Positions 1-5,111 of a stretch of DNA of 8,542 bases are shown piece after piece (the stretch's first letter is position 1; each line of letters opens with the position of its first letter). Under the pieces are notes generated by a model that was not told where the DNA came from, made no database searches, and was given only the letters and a program-made list of their open reading frames with translations. Origin of the DNA: an uncultured Ruminococcus sp. (lineage in GTDB: Bacteria > Bacillota > Clostridia > Oscillospirales > Ruminococcaceae); the NCBI GenBank assembly GCA_900541495.1, contig UQKC01000079.1:1-8542 (forward strand), in the 5' to 3' direction. Made by a program: the position numbers and the translations under genes.

Positions 1-33
1 TTTGACATAAACATTTTGAAAAATGGCAAAAAC

Positions 34-55
34 GTATTAATCAGCGTTTCCTTAG
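34..55 (+). repeat. 22-bp dispersed repeat, left copy
   Basis: These 22 bases, which include TATTAATCAGCGTTTCCTTA, recur exactly in reverse complement at 6391-6412. A diverged relative, sharing only the CTAA(A)GGAAAC start and an AATAC end, begins at 242. Such short noncoding repeats usually mark the edges of small non-autonomous elements; that reading is inference, because flanking sequence differs between the copies beyond the 22 bases. Confidence 0.75.
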
Positions 56-69
56 GCATATTTTCTGTA

Positions 70-88
70 GGGAACGATTTTTCGTCCC
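70..88. repeat. GGGA-ACGA stem-loop in the leading noncoding region
   Basis: GGGAACGA (70-77) can pair with TCGTCCC (82-88) as seven base pairs with one bulged A and a TTTT loop. It sits directly beside the 22-bp repeat and is probably part of the same repeat-derived DNA. No following T-run makes it a terminator. Confidence 0.4.
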
Positions 89-116
89 GCACCTCAAGGC
101 GTTTATACAATAAATG

Positions 117-165
117 AACAACCCTGTTTTAATGGCTTTTTAGCCGATGAAGCAGGGTTGTTTTG
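117..165 (+). terminator. Intrinsic terminator-like hairpin
   Basis: AACAACCCTG (117-126) pairs perfectly with CAGGGTTGTT (153-162). A second nested stem, GGCT (134-137) with AGCC (142-145), caps it. The right arm runs into TTTT, then GGTTT, so the U-tract is short and the termination strength is uncertain. It would end transcription from a gene to the left of the window. Confidence 0.6.
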
Positions 166-240
166 GTTTATGTGACAAATGATTACAGAAAAATATGCGT
201 CGTAAAATTGCTGGCGTGATTCGGGACGGGCGACCTGTTT

Positions 241-273
241 ACTAAAGGAAACCTCTAAAGTATTTATGAATAC
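241..273 (+). repeat. Diverged relative of the 22-bp repeat with small hairpin
   Basis: The stretch begins CTAAAGGAAAC and ends in AATAC, as the exact repeat does (CTAAGGAAAC...AATAC). It contains a short palindrome GTATT-TATG-AATAC at 260-273. The resemblance is partial and could be chance; only a genome-wide repeat search would settle it. Confidence 0.3.
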
Positions 274-292
274 AAAACAGCAATTGTTGACT

Positions 293-311
293 GGCGGATA
301 TAGAATCCGCC
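293..311. repeat. GGCGGAT/ATCCGCC stem-loop, probable dispersed repeat
   Basis: GGCGGAT (293-299) pairs perfectly with ATCCGCC (305-311) around a five-base loop. The right side continues as GCCCCTAC (309-316), and its reverse complement GTAGGGGC recurs at 416-423, flanking the promoter. The remaining noncoding DNA between 166 and 369 shows no open frame or RNA gene that I recognise. Confidence 0.45.
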
Positions 312-369
312 CCTACGGAATTCAAAAAATTGGCGGAGCAAAATAATTACGCATTAAATTAATTCCGTC

Positions 370-398
370 TTGACAAAAAACGCCGATTAAGGTATAAT
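370..398 (+). promoter_or_regulatory. Consensus sigma-A promoter for the TSUP-to-PqqD operon
   Basis: A perfect -35 box TTGACA (370-375) and a perfect -10 box TATAAT (393-398) are separated by the ideal 17 bases. Transcription should start near 404-406. No obvious operator palindrome overlaps the boxes, so it looks constitutive and strong. Its position rules out translation starts at or before about 405 for this transcript. No other strong promoter is visible before the sigma-factor gene, so this one likely serves five genes. Confidence 0.88.
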
Positions 399-435
399 AT
401 TGCTGAAAAATGTGTGTAGGGGCAAATATATCGAA

Positions 436-442
436 AAGGAAG
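436..442 (+). promoter_or_regulatory. Ribosome binding site that decides the TSUP start
   Basis: AAGGAAG at 436-442 is the only good Shine-Dalgarno match between the transcription start and the first membrane span of the TSUP protein. It lies 5 bases before an in-frame ATC (448) and 8 bases before an in-frame ATT (451). No ATG, GTG or TTG occurs in frame at a usable distance after it, which points to a rare ATT or ATC start. Confidence 0.6.
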
Positions 443-450
443 TTTTTATC

Positions 451-1224
451 ATTCTTTACAAATTCATAATCTGCTTTATCGCAGGCATCGGCGCAGGTCT
501 TGGAACGGGCTTCGCAGGAATGAGCGCGGCTGCCGTTATCACACCTATGCTCGTGGCTTTTCTCGGAATGGACCCTTATATGGCGGTCGGCATCGCTCTT
601 GCTTCGGACGTTCTTGCAAGCGCAGTTTCCGCTTACACCTACGGCAAAAACAAGAACCTTGACATTCGCAACGGTCTTATAATGATGGTCACGGTGCTCG
701 TGTTCACTATGGTCGGCAGTTATGTTTCGAGCCTTGTACCGAGCGGCACTATGGGCAATTTCTCGCTGATAATGACGACCTTCCTCGGCGTAAAATTCCT
801 TGTGAAGCCTGTTATGACGACAAAGGAAAAAATGGCGCAGACCGACCCGAAAAAGCGTGTTATCCAGTCGATAGTATGCGGAATGCTGATCGGATTTATA
901 TGCGGATTTGTCGGAGCAGGCGGCGGAATGATGATGCTTCTGATACTCACCTCAGTGCTTGGATATGAACTCAAAACTGCGGTCGGAACGAGCGTATTTA
1001 TTATGACTTTCACGGCTCTGACGGGTTCGCTCAGCCACTTTGCACTCGGCGGCGCACCCGATATATGGGCGCTCGTATTCTGCATTTTAAGCACACTTTT
1101 ATGGGCAAGGATAGCTGCTGTTTTCGCGAACAAGGCAGAACCTAAGACGCTCAACCGCGCGGTTGGCATTGTGCTTATCGTGCTCGGCATCGGCATTTTT
1201 GCTTTCAAATTAATAACAGGTTAA
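451..1224 (+). CDS. TauE/SafE (TSUP) family membrane permease
   Basis: This is a polytopic inner-membrane protein of the TSUP family (TauE/SafE, PF01925), which moves anions, often sulfur-containing or organic acids; the substrate here cannot be told. From a start at 451 it has 257 residues, normal for the family. It shows the internal duplication: the first half opens with a glycine-rich GIGAGLGTGFAGMS segment (residues 13-25) and the second with GFICGFVGAGGGMM (148-161). About eight hydrophobic spans are visible. The frame stays open back to TTG 400 and GTG 412, but 400 lies within or before the promoter's start point and 412 has almost no leader and no Shine-Dalgarno sequence. The protein naturally begins ILYKFIICF after AAGGAAG, so ATT 451 (or ATC 448) is my preferred start. 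It is the first gene of the operon and is followed 23 bases later by the ybaK homologue. Confidence 0.93.
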   Translation: MLYKFIICFIAGIGAGLGTGFAGMSAAAVITPMLVAFLGMDPYMAVGIALASDVLASAVSAYTYGKNKNLDIRNGLIMMVTVLVFTMVGSYVSSLVPSGTMGNFSLIMTTFLGVKFLVKPVMTTKEKMAQTDPKKRVIQSIVCGMLIGFICGFVGAGGGMMMLLILTSVLGYELKTAVGTSVFIMTFTALTGSLSHFALGGAPDIWALVFCILSTLLWARIAAVFANKAEPKTLNRAVGIVLIVLGIGIFAFKLITG

Positions 1225-1247
1225 AATCGAAAGAAGTAATTTTCACT

Positions 1248-1721
1248 ATGAACAAAACAAATGCAATGCGGCAGCTTGAAACCGCAAAAATAAATTTCCG
1301 CACGGCTGAATATGAAGTTGACGAAAATGACCTCTCGGGCGTTCATGTTGCGAAAGAGCTCGGTCAGCCGCCCGAACAGGTATTCAAAACGCTCGTTTTA
1401 AAGGGCGAACGGACGGGATTTTTCGTCTGCTGCATACCCGTTGACAAGGAGCTTGACCTCAAAAAAGCAGCGAAAGCCGCTCACGACAAGAAAGCCGAGA
1501 TGCTTCCGCTGAAAGATCTCCTCCCGACAACGGGATATATCCGCGGCGGCTGTTCTCCTATCGGAATGAAGAAGAAATTCCCGACATTTATCGATGAAAC
1601 GGCTATACTTTTCGACGAGATAGCCGTCAGCGCAGGCATAAGAGGTGCGCAGATAATCGTCAACGGCGAAACTCTTGCCGAATATCTCGGTGCGGAGCTT
1701 ATTGACCTTGTTCAGGACTAA
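1248..1721 (+). CDS. ybaK: Cys-tRNA(Pro) deacylase, YbaK/EbsC family
   Basis: This cytoplasmic proofreading enzyme hydrolyses Cys-tRNA(Pro), formed when prolyl-tRNA synthetase mischarges cysteine. At 157 residues it has the family's usual length and is a complete YbaK/aminoacyl-tRNA editing domain. Lys47 in VFKTLV corresponds to the lysine known to be essential in Haemophilus influenzae YbaK. The loop GYIRGGCSPIG (96-106) followed by MKKK is the characteristic substrate-pocket motif, and GIRGAQI near 130-136 is the usual C-terminal strand. The start is ATG 1248 after a weak AAGAAG at 1231-1236. It lies 23 bases after the TSUP gene and 13 before the next, so it is cotranscribed. Its operon role is unclear; ybaK homologues are often scattered among unrelated genes. 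Confidence 0.95.
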   Translation: MNKTNAMRQLETAKINFRTAEYEVDENDLSGVHVAKELGQPPEQVFKTLVLKGERTGFFVCCIPVDKELDLKKAAKAAHDKKAEMLPLKDLLPTTGYIRGGCSPIGMKKKFPTFIDETAILFDEIAVSAGIRGAQIIVNGETLAEYLGAELIDLVQD

Positions 1722-1734
1722 AAAGGGCAGAATT

Positions 1735-2181
1735 ATGACATCATTCGTTATCTCAGCCGCAGTTTTTGTATTATCTGCGGCTCTGCTTATACTCGGGGCG
1801 AAGCTTTCCGAACGCAGGAAGAAATATCTGCGCGGCTTGGAAGATTTTATGCAGAAATGCAGGCACTACAAGGCTTCGGTGCTCGATGTAAAGGACGTTC
1901 CCATTGACCGTGAGGGCAACACTGTAAGTGCGGTCATTCTCCAGTTCCGTGACGAGGAGCGCAAAAGCACCATTGTTCACCGCTACACCGAAAGCCGCGG
2001 AAAGCATTATCTTCGCGGTGATGAAGTGGAGCTTTACTACTGCGATGAAACGGACACCGCCTGCATAAAAGGAGATAATCCTTTCGACCGAAAGGCACAT
2101 CGGCTCAGTGTGTTCGCTGTTCTGTGCAGGACAGCGGCGGCACTTGGGATAGTCGCAGCGGTGCTTGTTTTGATTGTATAA
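1735..2181 (+). CDS. Two-span membrane protein, DUF3592-like
   Basis: A 148-residue protein of unknown function. A hydrophobic span (about residues 3-21) is followed by a basic ERRKKY stretch, a soluble domain of about 95 residues, and a second span (about 126-147). The domain contains a beta-strand pattern, V-S-A-V-I-L-Q-F (64-71), then YLRGDEVELYY (92-102), which resembles the 'GdeV.v.Yd' strand of DUF3592 proteins; that assignment is from pattern memory and is tentative. The basic residues after the first span suggest the domain is cytoplasmic. The frame is open upstream to an ATG at 1675 inside ybaK, but ATG 1735 has AAAGGG at 1722-1727 with a 7-base spacing and gives a normal membrane anchor, so I chose it. 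The gap of 55 bases to the OPT gene contains no terminator. Confidence 0.8.
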   Translation: MTSFVISAAVFVLSAALLILGAKLSERRKKYLRGLEDFMQKCRHYKASVLDVKDVPIDREGNTVSAVILQFRDEERKSTIVHRYTESRGKHYLRGDEVELYYCDETDTACIKGDNPFDRKAHRLSVFAVLCRTAAALGIVAAVLVLIV

Positions 2182-2205
2182 TCCTATAAAAAACGGAAAT
2201 AATAC

Positions 2206-2231
2206 CGCCAAAGACTTGTAAGTCGGAGGCG
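2206..2231 (+). promoter_or_regulatory. Possible hairpin around the OPT ribosome binding site
   Basis: CGCC (2206-2209) can pair with GGCG (2228-2231), and inside it GACT (2213-2216) pairs with AGTC (2221-2224) around a TGTA loop. The outer stem would cover part of the GGAGG (2225-2229) that serves the ATG at 2237. The stems are short with an internal loop, so it may have no function. Confidence 0.25.
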
Positions 2232-2236
2232 AAAAA

Positions 2237-4147
2237 ATGAAAAAAGAAACTGACTTTCAGCCGTATATTCCATCTTCAAAAGCGACAGCGGAATTTACGG
2301 CTTCTTCCATTATTACGGGCATCATAACCGCCATTGTTTTCAGCGCATCGAACGCCTATCTCGGACTGCGCGTGGGAATGACGGTTTCCGCATCGATACC
2401 TGCGGCGGTCATCGCGATGAGCGTTATGCGAATGCTCTCGGGGAAAAATTCCGTCCTCGAAAGCAACATCGTTCAGACGATAGGCTCAGCGGGCGAATCG
2501 ATAGCTTCGGGTTCGATCTTCACTCTGCCAGCGCTTTTTTTATGGGCGGCGCAGGGGACGGGTGAACGCCCCTCGATACTTGAAATAACGATAATTGCGG
2601 TGATAGGCGGACTGCTCGGCGTGTTTTTTATGATACCGCTGAGAAATGCGCTCATCGTCCGTGAGCATGGGACGCTGCCTTACCCCGAGGGTACTGCTTG
2701 TGCGCAGGTGCTTCTTGCAGGGGAAAAGGGCGGAACGGGGGCTTCGGCTGTGTTCGGCGGAATTGGAGCAGGTGCGTTCTTCAAGCTGCTAATTGACGGA
2801 CTCAAAGCCGTCCCTGAGGAGCTTTCGCTTCGGCTGAAAAGCTTCGGCGGAGAGATGGGAACGCAGCTTTATCCTGCCGTTATGAGCGTTGGATACATCT
2901 GCGGTTTTCGTATCTCATCCTATATGCTTGCAGGAGGAATTTTCAGCTGGCTCGTGCTTATCCCCGTTATCGTGAATTTCGGCGGAGCAACGATAATGTA
3001 TCCGTCCGAAACCGCAACGGTTGCGGAGCTTTATGCCGAGGGCGGCGCGTCTGCGATATGGCAGAACTATATCCGCTACATCGGCGCAGGTGCGCTTGCC
3101 GCAGGCGGACTTATCAGTCTTATCCGTTCGCTGCCGCTTATTTTCAAGACGTTTCGTGCTGCGCTTTCGGGCGTTGGGCAGGGCGGAAAAAGCACAAAGC
3201 GCACAGAACGTGAGCTTGATCTTCGGTTTGTGATCGCGGCGGTGGCAGTTCTTACGCTCGCGCTGTGGCTTATCCCCGTTATCCCCGTGACATTTGTTGG
3301 AGCACTGATAACGGTGGTGTTCGGATTCTTTTTTGCGGCGGTTTCATCGCGAATGGTCGGACTGGTCGGCAGCAGCAACAACCCCGTTTCGGGAATGACG
3401 ATAGCAACGCTTCTCGCGGCTTCGATGCTTCTCAAAGCAATGGGAATGGGCGGAGCGGAAGGAATGACCGCCGCTATTGCGATAGGCTCGGTGATAAGCA
3501 TTATCGCATCGGTCGCAGGCGACACTTCGCAGGATTTGAAAACGGGTTATATCCTCGGGGCAACGCCGAAAAAGCAGCAGATAGGCGAGATAATCGGCAC
3601 AACTGCCGCTTCGCTCGTCATAGGCGGAACGCTCTATCTGCTTGATGCGGCGTGGGGATTCGGAACGCCTGAGCTTGCCGCACCGCAGGCAACGCTCATG
3701 AAGATGATAACCGAGGGCGTTATGAGCGCGCAGCTTCCGTGGAATTTGGTCTTTATCGGCGCATTTGCCGCAGTTTTCGCTGAAATAATCGGGATACCCG
3801 TTCTGCCGTTCGCGATAGGCTCGTATCTTCCCGTTCAGCTTTCCGCCTGCATTTTCATCGGCGGAGTTATCCGTCACTTTGCGGAGCGCGCAAAGGCTGA
3901 TGATGAAGCGAAAGAAAAGGCGATAAACAAGGGTGTTCTCTTCTCGTCGGGAATGATAGCAGGAGAGGGACTTGTCGGAATTTTGCTCGCATTTGCGGCT
4001 GTTTTCGGAGTAAACGGTTACCTTGATATCTCCGAATATACGGGAAAATATGCGTCCGTTCCGATAGTTCTCGGCTTGCTCGTGCTGGCTTCGATAATAC
4101 TTCTGCTTGTGAAGTTTTCGCGCCCGTCAAAGGAAGTGAGGTCGTAA
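2237..4147 (+). CDS. OPT family oligopeptide transporter
   Basis: A 636-residue integral membrane protein of the OPT superfamily, the prokaryotic branch usually annotated as proton-coupled oligopeptide uptake, although substrates are mostly unproven. Signatures in order: NAYLGLRVGMTVSASIPAAV (39-58), SNIVQTIGSAGESIASG (76-92), the conserved loop LPYPEGTACAQVLLAGE (147-163), GFRISSYMLAGG (223-234), GSSNNPVSGMTIATLL (378-393), then AGDTSQDLKTGYILGATPKKQQ (427-448), and a final AEIIGIPVLPFAIGSYLPVQL (515-535). About 14-16 hydrophobic segments are visible and length is normal. A linker rich in Lys/Arg/Glu near 310-330 separates two halves. ATG 2237 follows GGAGG at 2225-2229 with ideal spacing. 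The stop TAATG overlaps the next gene's ATG by one base, which implies translational coupling to the PqqD-like protein. Confidence 0.95.
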   Translation: MKKETDFQPYIPSSKATAEFTASSIITGIITAIVFSASNAYLGLRVGMTVSASIPAAVIAMSVMRMLSGKNSVLESNIVQTIGSAGESIASGSIFTLPALFLWAAQGTGERPSILEITIIAVIGGLLGVFFMIPLRNALIVREHGTLPYPEGTACAQVLLAGEKGGTGASAVFGGIGAGAFFKLLIDGLKAVPEELSLRLKSFGGEMGTQLYPAVMSVGYICGFRISSYMLAGGIFSWLVLIPVIVNFGGATIMYPSETATVAELYAEGGASAIWQNYIRYIGAGALAAGGLISLIRSLPLIFKTFRAALSGVGQGGKSTKRTERELDLRFVIAAVAVLTLALWLIPVIPVTFVGALITVVFGFFFAAVSSRMVGLVGSSNNPVSGMTIATLLAASMLLKAMGMGGAEGMTAAIAIGSVISIIASVAGDTSQDLKTGYILGATPKKQQIGEIIGTTAASLVIGGTLYLLDAAWGFGTPELAAPQATLMKMITEGVMSAQLPWNLVFIGAFAAVFAEIIGIPVLPFAIGSYLPVQLSACIFIGGVIRHFAERAKADDEAKEKAINKGVLFSSGMIAGEGLVGILLAFAAVFGVNGYLDISEYTGKYASVPIVLGLLVLASIILLLVKFSRPSKEVRS

Positions 4148-4470
4148 TGAAGCGGATAGACGAAAGCTATATCCCTTTGCGCTCGGAAAGCATTGACTGG
4201 TCGGCGGACGAAAACGGACTTGTGACTATCACAATGGAGAACAGCGGCTTGTTTGACCGAGTTTTGCAGCTGCTTATGAAAAAGCCGAAGCGTTCCTTTA
4301 TCCACCTTGATGAAAAGGGCAGCTTTTTCTGGCAGAAAGCGGACGGCTCTCACACCCTCGGCGAAATAGCGCTCGGTTCGGCTGAAAGGTTCGGTGAAGC
4401 GCCCGACATCAGCCTTACTGCGGCTGAAAGATTTCTCGAAATTCTTTGCGGCTGCAATTTTATAAAATAA
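4147..4470 (+). CDS. PqqD-like small protein coupled to the OPT transporter
   Basis: A 107-residue soluble protein. Its C-terminal half, FIHLDEKGSFFWQKADGSHT (51-70) followed by LGEIALGSAERFG and a final helix ending in CNFIK, fits the PqqD fold: a short beta pair, 'W...DG..T..EI', then helices closing with a 'gfi' strand. PqqD-type domains bind leader peptides of ribosomal peptide products (RiPP recognition elements), but no precursor or modifying enzyme is visible here. The N-terminal 50 residues form an extension with IDWSADENGLVTITMENSG (16-34) and a basic KKPKRS patch. As I recall, the same architecture is frequent beside OPT genes in Clostridia. The one-base TAATG overlap says the two are made together. 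It could be a peptide-binding or regulatory subunit of the transporter; that role is inferred, not shown. Confidence 0.85.
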   Translation: MKRIDESYIPLRSESIDWSADENGLVTITMENSGLFDRVLQLLMKKPKRSFIHLDEKGSFFWQKADGSHTLGEIALGSAERFGEAPDISLTAAERFLEILCGCNFIK

Positions 4471-4493
4471 ATTTTTCCAAAAATGAAAAATTT
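4469..4493 (+). terminator. AT-rich hairpin at the end of the operon, weak terminator candidate
   Basis: AAATTTTTC (4469-4477) pairs perfectly with GAAAAATTT (4485-4493) around a seven-base loop, starting at the PqqD-like stop codon. The stem is almost all A-T and the following sequence is TCGGTTCTT, so it is a poor classical terminator and might only reduce read-through into the sigma gene. Confidence 0.35.
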
Positions 4494-4508
4494 TCGGTTC
4501 TTAAATTG

Positions 4509-4519
4509 TATTATATATA
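4509..4519 (+). promoter_or_regulatory. Possible -10 region for the sigma/anti-sigma unit
   Basis: TATTATATATA at 4509-4519 offers several -10-like hexamers about 60 bases before the sigma-factor ATG. No TTGACA-like -35 sits at a proper distance; an alternative is a promoter read by the ECF sigma factor itself, as is common, but its recognition sequence is unknown. The intergenic DNA 4471-4577 holds only this, the AT-rich hairpin and a structured leader. Confidence 0.3.
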
Positions 4520-4527
4520 GAGGATAT

Positions 4528-4554
4528 CCAAGGCTTTCCGAAAGGAGGTCTTGG
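4528..4554 (+). promoter_or_regulatory. GAAA-capped leader hairpin containing a full Shine-Dalgarno sequence
   Basis: CCAAGGCTTTCC (4528-4539) pairs with GGAGGTCTTGG (4544-4554) across a GAAA loop, allowing G-U pairs and one bulged T. The AAAGGAGG at 4541-4548, an ideal Shine-Dalgarno sequence, lies in the loop and right arm. It is about 30 bases from ATG 4578, too far to serve it, but 8 bases before an in-frame ATT at 4557. It may be a regulatory leader or a ribosome standby site. Confidence 0.4.
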
Positions 4555-4577
4555 GCATTCCTTTGCAGGAGAAAATT

Positions 4578-5093
4578 ATGACGACTGAAAAACACGGCGA
4601 AAAATTCGGCAGCAGCGCGCATATCGAACGCGTTCTTGCGGAATATTCCGACAGCATCATAAAGCTTTGCTATACATATACGAAAAATATCCACGATGCG
4701 GAGGATATCGCGCAGGAAACCTTTATCGCACTGATACAGCACGGCGAAGCCTTTGAGAGTGCCGAACATGAAAAGGCATGGCTGCTGCGAACGGCGGTAA
4801 ACAAATGCAAAAACCATGTTAAGTCGGGTTGGGTGAAGAACACCGTTCCAATTGATGAAACGACGGAAGAGCCCTCGCAGGAGTTTGAACCCGATGAGGG
4901 CAGCGAGGTTCTCGAAGCTGTCAAAAGGCTGCCCGAAAAGTACCGCCTGCCGATACATCTTTTCTATTACGAAGGCTATTCGATAAACGATATCGCAGGC
5001 ATCATCGGCAAAAAGCCTGCAACGGTCGGGACACTGCTCGCAAGGGCGAGAGAGCGGCTCAAAGAAATTTTGAAAGGAGGCAATTCCAACTGA
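4578..5093 (+). CDS. ECF-type RNA polymerase sigma factor
   Basis: A 171-residue sigma-70 family protein with only regions 2 and 4, the ECF layout. Region 2 covers about residues 20-85 and includes DAEDIAQETFIALIQ (40-54), the core-polymerase and -10 recognition helices. After an acidic linker (about 92-110) region 4 (110-165) holds VKRLPEKYRLPIHLFYYEGY and the helix-turn-helix YSINDIAGIIGKKPATVGTL (134-153), then an arginine-rich recognition helix RARERLKEIL. I chose ATG 4578 because AGGAG at 4567-4571 sits six bases before it; TTG 4551 is too close to its Shine-Dalgarno sequence. It directs polymerase to a small regulon, probably including its own gene. The gene ends in AAAGGAGG at 5073-5080, which serves the anti-sigma gene that follows. 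Confidence 0.95.
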   Translation: MTTEKHGEKFGSSAHIERVLAEYSDSIIKLCYTYTKNIHDAEDIAQETFIALIQHGEAFESAEHEKAWLLRTAVNKCKNHVKSGWVKNTVPIDETTEEPSQEFEPDEGSEVLEAVKRLPEKYRLPIHLFYYEGYSINDIAGIIGKKPATVGTLLARARERLKEILKGGNSN

Positions 5094-5111
5094 GTTGGAA
5101 TGACGATAATG
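5073..5111 (+). promoter_or_regulatory. Stop-codon hairpin between Shine-Dalgarno and anti-sigma start
   Basis: AAAGGAGG (5073-5080) lies inside the end of the sigma gene. Next comes a perfect 8-bp stem, ATTCCAAC (5083-5090) with GTTGGAAT (5094-5101), whose three-base loop is exactly the sigma stop codon TGA. The linear distance to ATG 5109 is 28 bases, but only 9 if the hairpin is folded. The competing ATG 5100 is partly inside the stem. The arrangement suggests the hairpin sets the start and couples the two genes. Confidence 0.55.

Noticed and set aside
2..30. TTGACA at 2-7 as a second promoter
   Set aside because: No -10-like hexamer lies 16-18 bases downstream.
1..117. Open frame entering from the left edge, 38 codons ending in TGA at 115-117, just before the hairpin at 117-165
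   Set aside because: Most of it consists of the 22-bp repeat and the adjoining stem-loop translated in one frame. The peptide resembles nothing I know, so it may only be read-through of repeat DNA, although a truncated upstream gene tail is possible.
2154..2182. TATAAT at 2177-2182 as an internal promoter for the OPT gene
   Set aside because: It overlaps the previous gene's stop codon and no -35-like sequence is found 16-18 bases upstream (the sequence there is GC-rich).
3344..3877. Long antisense open frame of 177 codons within the OPT gene, plus similar ones at 720-1208, 3076-3525 and 4350-4958
   Set aside because: These are by-products of codon bias on the opposite strand. Their peptides are low-complexity or skewed, without domain motifs or ribosome binding sites, while the sense frames match known families.
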